Made by a program: the position numbers and the translations under genes | Notes under the pieces: generated by a model | Databases searched by the model: none | Told to the model about the DNA's origin: nothing | What the model saw: the letters and a program-made list of their open reading frames with translations, nothing else | DNA from: Haliotis asinina | Lineage: Eukaryota; Mollusca; Gastropoda; Lepetellida; Haliotidae | Direction of reading: 5' to 3' | DNA length: 64,000 nt | Assembly (NCBI RefSeq): GCF_037392515.1 | Contig: NC_090283.1 | Span: 21,053,501-21,117,500 of the forward strand | In this document: positions 1 through 13,196 of the stretch, in pieces | Numbering within the stretch: position 1 is the stretch's first letter | Layout: each line of letters begins with the position of its first letter

Positions 1-3000
1 ATTTCTCTAACACCTCTATCAGCCAGGCATTCTACAAGTAGGCATCCACATCATCAGTCTGCCCATGGCATTCATCAAGAGGGGATGTGATGGAGGGTTA
101 GAGGGGGAGGGGATTTGTAGACTTACATCAGCGAATATTTCTCTAACACCTCTATCAGCCAGGCATTCTACAAGTAGGCATCCACATCATCAGTGTGCCC
201 ATGGCATTCATCAAGAGGGGATGTGATGGAGGGTTAGAGGGGGAGGGGATTTGTAGACTTACATCAGCGAATATTTCTCTAACACCTCTATCAGCCAGGC
301 ATTCTACAAGTAGGCATCCACATCATCAGTCTGCCCATGGCATTCATCAAGAGGGGATGTGATGGAGGGTTAGAGGGGGAGGGGATTTGTAGACTTACAT
401 CAGCGAATATTTCTCTAACACCTCTATCAGCCAGGCATTCTACAAGTAGGCACCCACATCATCAGTGTGCCCATGGCATTCATCAAGAGGGGATGTGATG
501 GAGGGTTAGAGGGGGAGGGGATTTGTAGACTTACATCAGCGAATATTTCTCTAACACCTCTATCAGCCAGGCATTCTACAAGTAGGCATCCACATCATCA
601 GTCTGCCCATGGCATTCATCAAGAGGGGATGTGATGGAGGGTTAGAAGGGGAGGGGATTTGTAGACTTACATCAGCGAATATTTCTCTAACACCTCTATC
701 AGCCAGGCATTCTACAAGTAGGCATCCACATCATCAGTGTGCCCATGGCATTCATCAAGAGGGGATGTGATGGAGGGTTAGAGGGGGAGGGGATTTGTAG
801 ACTTACATCAGCGAATATTTCTCTAACACCTCTATCAGCCAGGCATTCTACAAGTAGGCATCCACATCATCAGTGTGCCCATGGCATTCATCAAGAGGGG
901 ATGTGATGGAGGGTTAGAGGGGGAGGGGATTTGTAGACTTACATCAGCGAATATTTCTCTAACGTCTCTATCAGTCAGGCATTCTACAAGTAGGCATCCA
1001 CATCATCAGTGTGCCCATGGCATTCATCAAGAGGGGATGTGATGGAGGGTTAGAGGGGGAGGGGATTTGTAGACTTACATCAGCGAATATTTCTCTAACA
1101 CCTCTATCAGCCAGGCATTCTACAAGTAGGCACCCACATCATCAGTGTGCCCATGGCATTCATCAAGAGGGGATGTGATGGAGGGTTAGAGGGGGAGGGG
1201 ATTTGTAGACTTACATCAGCGAATATTTCTCTAACACCTCTATCAGCCAGGCATTCTACAAGTAGGCATCCACATCATCAGTCTGCCCATGGCATTCATC
1301 AAGAGGGGATGTGATGGAGGGTTAGAGGGGGAGGGGATTTGTAGACTTACATCAGCGAATATTTCTCTAACACCTCTATCAGCCAGGCATTCTACAAGTA
1401 GGCATCCACATCATCAGTGTGCCCATGGCATTCATCAAGAGGGGATGTGATGGAGGGTTAGAGGGGGAGGGGATTTGTAGACTTACATCAGCGAATATTT
1501 CTCTAACACCTCTATCAGCCAGGCATTCTACAAGTAGGCACCCACATCATCAGTGTGCCCATGGCATTCATCAAGAGGGGATGTGATGGAGGGTTAGAGG
1601 GGGAGGGGATTTGTAGACTTACATCAGCGAATATTTCTCTAACGTCTCTATCAGCCAGGCATTCTACAAGTAGGCATCCACATCATCAGTGTGCCCATGG
1701 CATTCATCAAGAGGGGATGTGATGGAGGGTTAGAGGGGGAGGGGATTTGTAGACTTACATCAGCGAATATTTCTCTAACACCTCTATCAACCAGGCATTC
1801 TACAAGTAGGCACCCACATCATCAGTGTGCCCATGGCATTCATCAAGAGGGGATGTGATGGAGGGTTAGAGGGGGAGGGGATTTGTAGACTTACATCAGC
1901 GAATATTTCTCTAACACCTCTATCAGCCAGGCATTCTACAAGTAGGCATCCACATCATCAGTGTGCCCATGGCATTCATCAAGAGGGGATGTGATGGAGG
2001 GTTAGAGGGGGAGGGGATTTGTAGACTTACATCAGCAAATATTTCTCTAACACCTCTATCAGCCAGGCATTCTACAAGTAGGCATCCACATCATCAGTGT
2101 GCCCATGGCATTCATCAAGAGGGGATGTGATGGAGGGTTAGAGGGGGAGGGGATTTGTAGACTTACATCAGCGAATATTTCTCTAACACCTCTATCAGCC
2201 AGGCATTCTACAAGTAGGCACCCACATCATCAGTGTGCCCATGGCATTCATCAAGAGGGGATGTGATGGAGGGTTAGAGGGGGAGGGGATTTGTAGACTT
2301 ACATCAGCGAATATTTCTCTAACACCTCTATCAACCAGGCATTCTACAAGTAGGCACCCACATCATCAGTGTGCCCATGGCATTCATCAAGAGGGGATGT
2401 GATGGAGGGTTAGAAGGGGAGGGGATTTGTAGACTTACATCAGCGAATATTTCTCTAACACCTCTATCAGCCAGGCTTTCTACAAGTAGGCACCCACATC
2501 ATCAGTGTGCCCATGGCATTCATCAAGAGGGGATGTGATGGAGGGTTAGAAGGGGAGGGGATTTGTAGACTTACATCAGCGAATATTTCTCTAACGCCTC
2601 TATCAACCAGGCATTCTACAAGTAGGCATCCACATCATCAGTGTGCCCATGGCATTCATCAAGAGGGGATGTGATGGAGGGTTAGAAGGGGAGGGGATTT
2701 GTAGACTTACATCAGCGAATATTTCTCTAACGCCTCTATCAGTCAGGCATTCTACAAGTAGGCATCCACATCATCAGTGTGCCCATGGCATTCATCAAGA
2801 GGGGATGTGATGGAGGGTTAGAAGGGGAGGGGATTTGTAGACTTACATCAGCGAATATTTCTCTAACGCCTCTATCAGCCAGGCATTCTACAAGTAGGCA
2901 TCCACATCATCAGTGTGCCCATGGCATTCATCAAGAGGGGATGTGATGGAGGGTTAGAAGGGGAGGGGATTTGTAGACTTACATCAGCGAATATTTCTCT

Positions 3001-6000
3001 AACACCTCTATCAACCAGGCATTCTACAAGTAGGCATCCACATCATCAGTGTGCCCATGGCATTCATCAAGAGGGGATGTGATGGAGGGTTAGAGGGGGA
3101 GGGGATTTGTAGACTTACATCAGCGAATATTTCTCTAACACCTCTATCAGCCAGGCATTCTACAAGTAGGCATCCACATCATCAGTGTGCCCATGGCATT
3201 CATCAAGAGGGGATGTGATGGAGGGTTAGAGGGGGAGGGGATTTGTAGACTTACATCAGCGAATATTTCTCTAACACCTCTATCAGCCAGGCATTCTACA
3301 AGTAGGCATCCACATCATCAGTGTGCCCATGGCATTCATCAAGAGGGGATGTGATGGAGGGTTAGAGGGGGAGGGGATTTGTAGACTTACATCAGCGAAT
3401 ATTTCTCTAACACCTCTATCAGCCAGGCATTCTACAAGTAGGCATCCACATCATCAGTGTGCCCATGGCATTCATCAAGAGGGGATGTGATGGAGGGTTA
3501 GAGGGGGAGGGGATTTGTAGACTTACATCAGCGAATATTTCTCTAACACCTCTATCAGCCAGGCATTCTACAAGTAGGCACCCACATCATCAGTCTGCCC
3601 ATGGCATTCATCAAGAGGGGATGTGATGGAGGGTTAGAGGGGGAGGGGATTTGTAGACTTACATCAGCGAATATTTCTCTAACACCTCTATCAGCCAGGC
3701 ATTCTACAAGTAGGCATCCACATCATCAGTCTGCCCATGGCATTCATCAAGAGGGGATGTGATGGAGGGTTAGAAGGGGAGGGGATTTGTAGACTTACAT
3801 CAGCGAATATTTCTCTAACGTCTCTATCAGCCAGGCATTCTACAAGTAGGCACCCACATCATCAGTGTGCCCATGGCATTCATCAAGAGGGGATGTGATG
3901 GAGGGTTAGAGGGGGAGGGGATTTGTAGACTTACATCAGCGAATATTTCTCTAACACCTCTATCAGCCAGGCATTCTACAAGTAGGCATCCACATCATCA
4001 GTCTGCCCATGGCATTCATCAAGAGGGGATGTGATGGAGGGTTAGAGGGGGAGGGGATTTGTAGACTTACATCAGCGAATATTTCTCTAACACCTCTATC
4101 AGCCAGGCATTCTACAAGTAGGCATCCACATCATCAGTGTGCCCATGGCATTCATCAAGAGGGGATGTGATGGAGGGTTAGAGGGGGAGGGGATTTGTAG
4201 ACTTACATCAGCGAATATTTCTCTAACACCTCTATCAGCCAGGCATTCTACAAGTAGGCATCCACATCATCAGTCTGCCCATGGCATTCATCAAGAGGGG
4301 ATGTGATGGAGGGTTAGAGGGGGAGGGGATTTGTAGACTTACATCAGCGAATATTTCTCTAACACCTCTATCAACCAGGCATTCTACAAGTAGGCACCCA
4401 CATCATCAGTGTGCCCATGGCATTCATCAAGAGGGGATGTGATGGAGGGTTAGAGGGGGAGGGGATTTGTAGACTTACATCAGCGAATATTTCTCTAACA
4501 CCTCTATCAGCCAGGCATTCTACAAGTAGGCATCCACATCATCAGTCTGCCCATGGCATTCATCAAGAGGGGATGTGATGGAGGGTTAGAAGGGGAGGGG
4601 ATTTGTAGACTTACATCAGCGAATATTTCTCTAACACCTCTATCAGCCAGGCATTCTACAAGTAGGCATCCACATCATCAGTGTGCCCATGGCATTCATC
4701 AAGAGGGGATGTGATGGAGGGTTAGAGGGGGAGGGGATTTGTAGACTTACATCAGCGAATATTTCTCTAACACCTCTATCAGCCAGGCATTCTACAAGTA
4801 GGCATCCACATCATCAGTGTGCCCATGGCATTCATCAAGAGGGGATGTGATGGAGGGTTAGAGGGGGAGGGGATTTGTAGACTTACATCAGCGAATATTT
4901 CTCTAACGTCTCTATCAGTCAGGCATTCTACAAGTAGGCATCCACATCATCAGTGTGCCCATGGCATTCATCAAGAGGGGATGTGATGGAGGGTTAGAGG
5001 GGGAGGGGATTTGTAGACTTACATCAGCGAATATTTCTCTAACACCTCTATCAGCCAGGCATTCTACAAGTAGGCACCCACATCATCAGTGTGCCCATGG
5101 CATTCATCAAGAGGGGATGTGATGGAGGGTTAGAGGGGGAGGGGATTTGTAGACTTACATCAGCGAATATTTCTCTAACACCTCTATCAGCCAGGCATTC
5201 TACAAGTAGGCATCCACATCATCAGTCTGCCCATGGCATTCATCAAGAGGGGATGTGATGGAGGGTTAGAGGGGGAGGGGATTTGTAGACTTACATCAGC
5301 GAATATTTCTCTAACACCTCTATCAGCCAGGCATTCTACAAGTAGGCATCCACATCATCAGTGTGCCCATGGCATTCATCAAGAGGGGATGTGATGGAGG
5401 GTTAGAGGGGGAGGGGATTTGTAGACTTACATCAGCGAATATTTCTCTAACACCTCTATCAGCCAGGCATTCTACAAGTAGGCACCCACATCATCAGTGT
5501 GCCCATGGCATTCATCAAGAGGGGATGTGATGGAGGGTTAGAGGGGGAGGGGATTTGTAGACTTACATCAGCGAATATTTCTCTAACGTCTCTATCAGCC
5601 AGGCATTCTACAAGTAGGCATCCACATCATCAGTGTGCCCATGGCATTCATCAAGAGGGGATGTGATGGAGGGTTAGAGGGGGAGGGGATTTGTAGACTT
5701 ACATCAGCGAATATTTCTCTAACACCTCTATCAACCAGGCATTCTACAAGTAGGCACCCACATCATCAGTGTGCCCATGGCATTCATCAAGAGGGGATGT
5801 GATGGAGGGTTAGAGGGGGAGGGGATTTGTAGACTTACATCAGCGAATATTTCTCTAACACCTCTATCAACCAGGCATTCTACAAGTAGGCACCCACATC
5901 ATCAGTGTGCCCATGGCATTCATCAAGAGGGGATGTGATGGAGGGTTAGAGGGGGAGGGGATTTGTAGACTTACATCAGCGAATATTTCTCTAACACCTC

Positions 6001-9000
6001 TATCAACCAGGCATTCTACAAGTAGGCACCCACATCATCAGTGTGCCCATGGCATTCATCAAGAGGGGATGTGATGGAGGGTTAGAGGGGGAGGGGATTT
6101 GTAGACTTACATCAGCAAATATTTCTCTAACACCTCTATCAGCCAGGCATTCTACAAGTAGGCATCCACATCATCAGTGTGCCCATGGCATTCATCAAGA
6201 GGGGATGTGATGGAGGGTTAGAAGGGGAGGGGATTTGTAGACTTACATCAGCGAATATTTCTCTAACACCTCTATCAGCCAGGCATTCTACAAGTAGGCA
6301 TCCACATCATCAGTGTGCCCATGGCATTCATCAAGAGGGGATGTGATGGAGGGTTAGAGGGGGAGGGGATTTGTAGACTTACATCAGCGAATATTTCTCT
6401 AACACCTCTATCAGCCAGGCATTCTACAAGTAGGCACCCACATCATCAGTGTGCCCATGGCATTCATCAAGAGGGGATGTGATGGAGGGTTAGAGGGGGA
6501 GGGGATTTGTAGACTTACATCAGCGAATATTTCTCTAACGTCTCTATCAGTCAGGCATTCTACAAGTAGGCATCCACATCATCAGTCTGCCCATGGCATT
6601 CATCAAGAGGGGATGTGATGGAGGGTTAGAGGGGGAGGGGATTTGTAGACTTACATCAGCGAATATTTCTCTAACACCTCTATCAGCCAGGCATTCTACA
6701 AGTAGGCATCCACATCATCAGTGTGCCCATGGCATTCATCAAGAGGGGATGTGATGGAGGGTTAGAGGGGGAGGGGATTTGTAGACTTACATCAGCGAAT
6801 ATTTCTCTAACACCTCTATCAGCCAGGCATTCTACAAGTAGGCACCCACATCATCAGTGTGCCCATGGCATTCATCAAGAGGGGATGTGATGGAGGGTTA
6901 GAGGGGGAGGGGATTTGTAGACTTACATCAGCGAATATTTCTCTAACGTCTCTATCAGTCAGGCATTCTACAAGTAGGCATCCACATCATCAGTCTGCCC
7001 ATGGCATTCATCAAGAGGGGATGTGATGGAGGGTTAGAGGGGGAGGGGATTTGTAGACTTACATCAGCGAATATTTCTCTAACACCTCTATCAGCCAGGC
7101 ATTCTACAAGTAGGCATCCACATCATCAGTGTGCCCATGGCATTCATCAAGAGGGGATGTGATGGAGGGTTAGAGGGGGAGGGGATTTGTAGACTTACAT
7201 CAGCGAATATTTCTCTAACACCTCTATCAGCCAGGCATTCTACAAGTAGGCATCCACATCATCAGTGTGCCCATGGCATTCATCAAGAGGGGATGTGATG
7301 GAGGGTTAGAAGGGGAGGGGATTTGTAGACTTACATCAGCGAATATTTCTCTAACACCTCTATCAGCCAGGCATTCTACAAGTAGGCATCCACATCATCA
7401 GTGTGCCCATGGCATTCATCAAGAGGGGATGTGATGGAGGGTTAGAGGGGGAGGGGATTTGTAGACTTACATCAGCGAATATTTCTCTAACACCTCTATC
7501 AGCCAGGCATTCTACAAGTAGGCATCCACATCATCAGTGTGCCCATGGCATTCATCAAGAGGGGATGTGATGGAGGGTTAGAGGGGGAGGGGATTTGTAG
7601 ACTTACATCAGCGAATATTTCTCTAACACCTCTATCAGCCAGGCATTCTACAAGTAGGCATCCACATCATCAGTGTGCCCATGGCATTCATCAAGAGGGG
7701 ATGTGATGGAGGGTTAGAAGGGGAGGGGATTTGTAGACTTACATCAGCGAATATTTCTCTAACACCTCTATCAACCAGGCATTCTACAAGTAGGCACCCA
7801 CATCATCAGTCTGCCCATGGCATTCATCAAGAGGGGATGTGATGGAGGGTTAGAAGGGGAGGGGATTTGTAGACTTACATCAGCGAATATTTCTCTAACA
7901 CCTCTATCAGCCAGGCATTCTACAAGTAGGCATCCACATCATCAGTGTGCCCATGGCATTCATCAAGAGGGGATGTGATGGAGGGTTAGAGGGGGAGGGG
8001 ATTTGTAGACTTACATCAGCGAATATTTCTCTAACACCTCTATCAACCAGGCATTCTACAAGTAGGCACCCACATCATCAGTCTGCCCATGGCATTCATC
8101 AAGAGGGGATGTGATGGAGGGTTAGAGGGGGAGGGGATTTGTAGACTTACATCAGCGAATATTTCTCTAACACCTCTATCAACCAGGCATTCTACAAGTA
8201 GGCACCCACATCATCAGTCTGCCCATGGCATTCATCAAGAGGGGATGTGATGGAGGGTTAGAAGGGGAGGGGATTTGTAGACTTACATCAGCGAATATTT
8301 CTCTAACACCTCTATCAGCCAGGCATTCTACAAGTAGGCATCCACATCATCAGTGTGCCCATGGCATTCATCAAGAGGGGATGTGATGGAGGGTTAGAGG
8401 GGGAGGGGATTTGTAGACTTACATCAGCGAATATTTCTCTAACACCTCTATCAGCCAGGCATTCTACAAGTAGGCACCCACATCATCAGTGTGCCCATGG
8501 CATTCATCAAGAGGGGATGTGATGGAGGGTTAGAAGGGGAGGGGATTTGTAGACTTACATCAGTGAATATTTCTCTAACACCTCTATCAGCCAGGCATTC
8601 TACAAGTAGGCATCCACATCATCAGTCTGCCCATGGCATTCATCAAGAGGGGATGTGATGGAGGGTTAGAGGGGGAGGGGATTTGTAGACTTACATCAGC
8701 AAATATTTCTCTAACACCTCTATCAGCCAGGCATTCTACAAGTAGGCATCCACATCATCAGTGTGCCCATGGCATTCATCAAGAGGGGATGTGATGGAGG
8801 GTTAGAGGGGGAGGGGATTTGTAGACTTACATCAGCGAATATTTCTCTAACACCTCTATCAGCCAGGCATTCTACAAGTAGGCACCCACATCATCAGTGT
8901 GCCCATGGCATTCATCAAGAGGGGATGTGATGGAGGGTTAGAGGGGGAGGGGATTTGTAGACTTACATCAGCGAATATTTCTCTAACGTCTCTATCAGCC

Positions 9001-12000
9001 AGGCATTCTACAAGTAGGCATCCACATCATCAGTGTGCCCATGGCATTCATCAAGAGGGGATGTGATGGAGGGTTAGAGGGGGAGGGGATTTGTAGACTT
9101 ACATCAGCGAATATTTCTCTAACACCTCTATCAACCAGGCATTCTACAAGTAGGCACCCACATCATCAGTGTGCCCATGGCATTCATCAAGAGGGGATGT
9201 GATGGAGGGTTAGAGGGGGAGGGGATTTGTAGACTTACATCAGCGAATATTTCTCTAACACCTCTATCAACCAGGCATTCTACAAGTAGGCACCCACATC
9301 ATCAGTGTGCCCATGGCATTCATCAAGAGGGGATGTGATGGAGGGTTAGAGGGGGAGGGGATTTGTAGACTTACATCAGCGAATATTTCTCTAACACCTC
9401 TATCAACCAGGCATTCTACAAGTAGGCACCCACATCATCAGTGTGCCCATGGCATTCATCAAGAGGGGATGTGATGGAGGGTTAGAGGGGGAGGGGATTT
9501 GTAGACTTACATCAGCAAATATTTCTCTAACACCTCTATCAGCCAGGCATTCTACAAGTAGGCATCCACATCATCAGTGTGCCCATGGCATTCATCAAGA
9601 GGGGATGTGATGGAGGGTTAGAAGGGGAGGGGATTTGTAGACTTACATCAGCGAATATTTCTCTAACACCTCTATCAGCCAGGCATTCTACAAGTAGGCA
9701 TCCACATCATCAGTGTGCCCATGGCATTCATCAAGAGGGGATGTGATGGAGGGTTAGAGGGGGAGGGGATTTGTAGACTTACATCAGCGAATATTTCTCT
9801 AACACCTCTATCAGCCAGGCATTCTACAAGTAGGCACCCACATCATCAGTGTGCCCATGGCATTCATCAAGAGGGGATGTGATGGAGGGTTAGAGGGGGA
9901 GGGGATTTGTAGACTTACATCAGCGAATATTTCTCTAACGTCTCTATCAGTCAGGCATTCTACAAGTAGGCATCCACATCATCAGTCTGCCCATGGCATT
10001 CATCAAGAGGGGATGTGATGGAGGGTTAGAGGGGGAGGGGATTTGTAGACTTACATCAGCGAATATTTCTCTAACACCTCTATCAGCCAGGCATTCTACA
10101 AGTAGGCACCCACATCATCAGTGTGCCCATGGCATTCATCAAGAGGGGATGTGATGGAGGGTTAGAGGGGGAGGGGATTTGTAGACTTACATCAGCGAAT
10201 ATTTCTCTAACGTCTCTATCAGTCAGGCATTCTACAAGTAGGCATCCACATCATCAGTCTGCCCATGGCATTCATCAAGAGGGGATGTGATGGAGGGTTA
10301 GAGGGGGAGGGGATTTGTAGACTTACATCAGCGAATATTTCTCTAACACCTCTATCAGCCAGGCATTCTACAAGTAGGCATCCACATCATCAGTGTGCCC
10401 ATGGCATTCATCAAGAGGGGATGTGATGGAGGGTTAGAGGGGGAGGGGATTTGTAGACTTACATCAGCGAATATTTCTCTAACACCTCTATCAGCCAGGC
10501 ATTCTACAAGTAGGCATCCACATCATCAGTGTGCCCATGGCATTCATCAAGAGGGGATGTGATGGAGGGTTAGAAGGGGAGGGGATTTGTAGACTTACAT
10601 CAGCGAATATTTCTCTAACACCTCTATCAGCCAGGCATTCTACAAGTAGGCATCCACATCATCAGTGTGCCCATGGCATTCATCAAGAGGGGATGTGATG
10701 GAGGGTTAGAGGGGGAGGGGATTTGTAGACTTACATCAGCGAATATTTCTCTAACACCTCTATCAGCCAGGCATTCTACAAGTAGGCATCCACATCATCA
10801 GTGTGCCCATGGCATTCATCAAGAGGGGATGTGATGGAGGGTTAGAGGGGGAGGGGATTTGTAGACTTACATCAGCGAATATTTCTCTAACACCTCTATC
10901 AGCCAGGCATTCTACAAGTAGGCATCCACATCATCAGTGTGCCCATGGCATTCATCAAGAGGGGATGTGATGGAGGGTTAGAAGGGGAGGGGATTTGTAG
11001 ACTTACATCAGCGAATATTTCTCTAACACCTCTATCAACCAGGCATTCTACAAGTAGGCACCCACATCATCAGTCTGCCCATGGCATTCATCAAGAGGGG
11101 ATGTGATGGAGGGTTAGAAGGGGAGGGGATTTGTAGACTTACATCAGCGAATATTTCTCTAACACCTCTATCAGCCAGGCATTCTACAAGTAGGCATCCA
11201 CATCATCAGTGTGCCCATGGCATTCATCAAGAGGGGATGTGATGGAGGGTTAGAGGGGGAGGGGATTTGTAGACTTACATCAGCGAATATTTCTCTAACA
11301 CCTCTATCAACCAGGCATTCTACAAGTAGGCACCCACATCATCAGTCTGCCCATGGCATTCATCAAGAGGGGATGTGATGGAGGGTTAGAGGGGGAGGGG
11401 ATTTGTAGACTTACATCAGCGAATATTTCTCTAACACCTCTATCAACCAGGCATTCTACAAGTAGGCACCCACATCATCAGTCTGCCCATGGCATTCATC
11501 AAGAGGGGATGTGATGGAGGGTTAGAAGGGGAGGGGATTTGTAGACTTACATCAGCGAATATTTCTCTAACACCTCTATCAGCCAGGCATTCTACAAGTA
11601 GGCATCCACATCATCAGTGTGCCCATGGCATTCATCAAGAGGGGATGTGATGGAGGGTTAGAGGGGGAGGGGATTTGTAGACTTACATCAGCGAATATTT
11701 CTCTAACACCTCTATCAGCCAGGCATTCTACAAGTAGGCATCCACATCATCAGTGTGCCCATGGCATTCATCAAGAGGGGATGTGATGGAGGGTTAGAGG
11801 GGGAGGGGATTTGTAGACTTACATCAGCGAATATTTCTCTAACACCTCTATCAGCCAGGCATTCTACAAGTAGGCATCCACATCATCAGTGTGCCCATGG
11901 CATTCATCAAGAGGGGATGTGATGGAGGGTTAGAGGGGGAGGGGATTTGTAGACTTACATCAGCGAATATTTCTCTAACACCTCTATCAGCCAGGCATTC

Positions 12001-12512
12001 TACAAGTAGGCATCCACATCATCAGTGTGCCCATGGCATTCATCAAGAGGGGATGTGATGGAGGGTTAGAAGGGGAGGGGATTTGTAGACTTACATCAGC
12101 GAATATTTCTCTAACACCTCTATCAGCCAGGCATTCTACAAGTAGGCATCCACATCATCAGTGTGCCCATGGCATTCATCAAGAGGGGATGTGATGGAGG
12201 GTTAGAGGGGGAGGGGATTTGTAGACTTACATCAGCGAATATTTCTCTAACACCTCTATCAGCCAGGCATTCTACAAGTAGGCACCCACATCATCAGTGT
12301 GCCCATGGCATTCATCAAGAGGGGATGTGATGGAGGGTTAGAGGGGGAGGGGATTTGTAGACTTACATCAGCGAATATTTCTCTAACACCTCTATCAGCC
12401 AGGCATTCTACAATTAGGCACCCACATCATCAGTGTGCCCATGGCATTCATCAAGAGGGGATGTGATGGAGGGTTAGAAGGGGAGGGGATTTGTAGACTT
12501 ACATCAGCGAAT
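1..12512. repeat. Tandem array of 136-bp units, 92 complete copies
   Basis: The same sequence recurs every 136 bp from base 1. The phrase ATTTCTCTAACACC recurs at 1, 137, 273 and so on to 12513, so 92 units fit with no net length drift. Units differ at about six recurrent sites: ACACC/ACGTC/ACGCC, CAGCC/CAACC/CAGTC, CATCC/CACCC, GTCTGCC/GTGTGCC, GAGGGGG/GAAGGGG and CAGCG/CAGCA/CAGTG. No reading frame of 60 codons or more survives, because 136 is not a multiple of 3 and stops recur. The array starts at the window edge and probably continues to the left. It sits upstream of the first visible DNAH2 exon, so it is either inside a DNAH2 intron or just beyond the gene. It behaves like a satellite or large minisatellite. 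Confidence 0.98.
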
Positions 12513-12690
12513 ATTTCTCTAACGCCTCTATCAGCCAGGCATTCTATGAGTAGGCACCCACATCATCAGTCTGCCTATAGTATTCATCAAAAGATGTGAT
12601 GGAGAGTTTAGATAGTGGGAGGGGATACTCACATGTCACCTCTATCTGCCAGTCATCCAGACCAGCATTCTGCCCATAGTATTTTTGGCA
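12513..12690. repeat. Decayed edge copy of the 136-bp repeat
   Basis: The final unit begins normally and then collects substitutions and small indels from about 12546. Parts of a further unit can be recognised, such as CCAGCATTCTGCCCATAG near 12662. Higher divergence at an array edge is expected when unequal exchange homogenises only the interior. Confidence 0.8.
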
Positions 12691-13196
12691 GTTGGTTTAG
12701 TATAATCTTCACGCTAACCCCCATTTTATAAAATGATGCACTGTTCATAATATATGGCTAGGGTTTGGGAGGGTGGGGTGGGGGTGATGATTATTTCAAG
12801 GGTGGGTCACCCATTTTGTTCTTGGGGAGGAGGAGTGAAAGGTGGGGGGTGTAGGGAGACGTCAATTTTGTACCTAAAAATGTTAAAAATGTGTGCTTTA
12901 AGAATAGGTGTGTGTGTGTGTTGGAGGGTTAGGTTCATTGATTTGTAAATGAAGTTATGAACTGTCCCTAAGACAGACCCAAGGTCTCCAAGACTGAATT
13001 ACTACAGAAGCAAACAGAAGGACCAACCAAAATTTATCTGTCAGCTCTAACAACAATCATAGTTAGGAGTAAAGAATACAAAACGTCTTTCACTTGTTTC
13101 CTGTAATTATTATGACAAACATTCTGTTATAATAATCACTTTATAGCAAGATGGTAATCATTTTAACTGTGCGTGTGTGTTTTCTCTTGTCTACAG
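12691..13196 (+). other. Intronic DNA before the first visible DNAH2 exon
   Basis: This AT-rich stretch contains no exon I can recognise. It ends in a good 3' splice site, TCTCTTGTCTACAG, at 13183-13196. A short G-rich run lies at 12760-12860 and a TG run near 12907-12922. Confidence 0.6.

Noticed and set aside
1-12512. CRISPR array
   Set aside because: The whole 136-bp unit repeats with no unique spacers, in an animal genome with introns.
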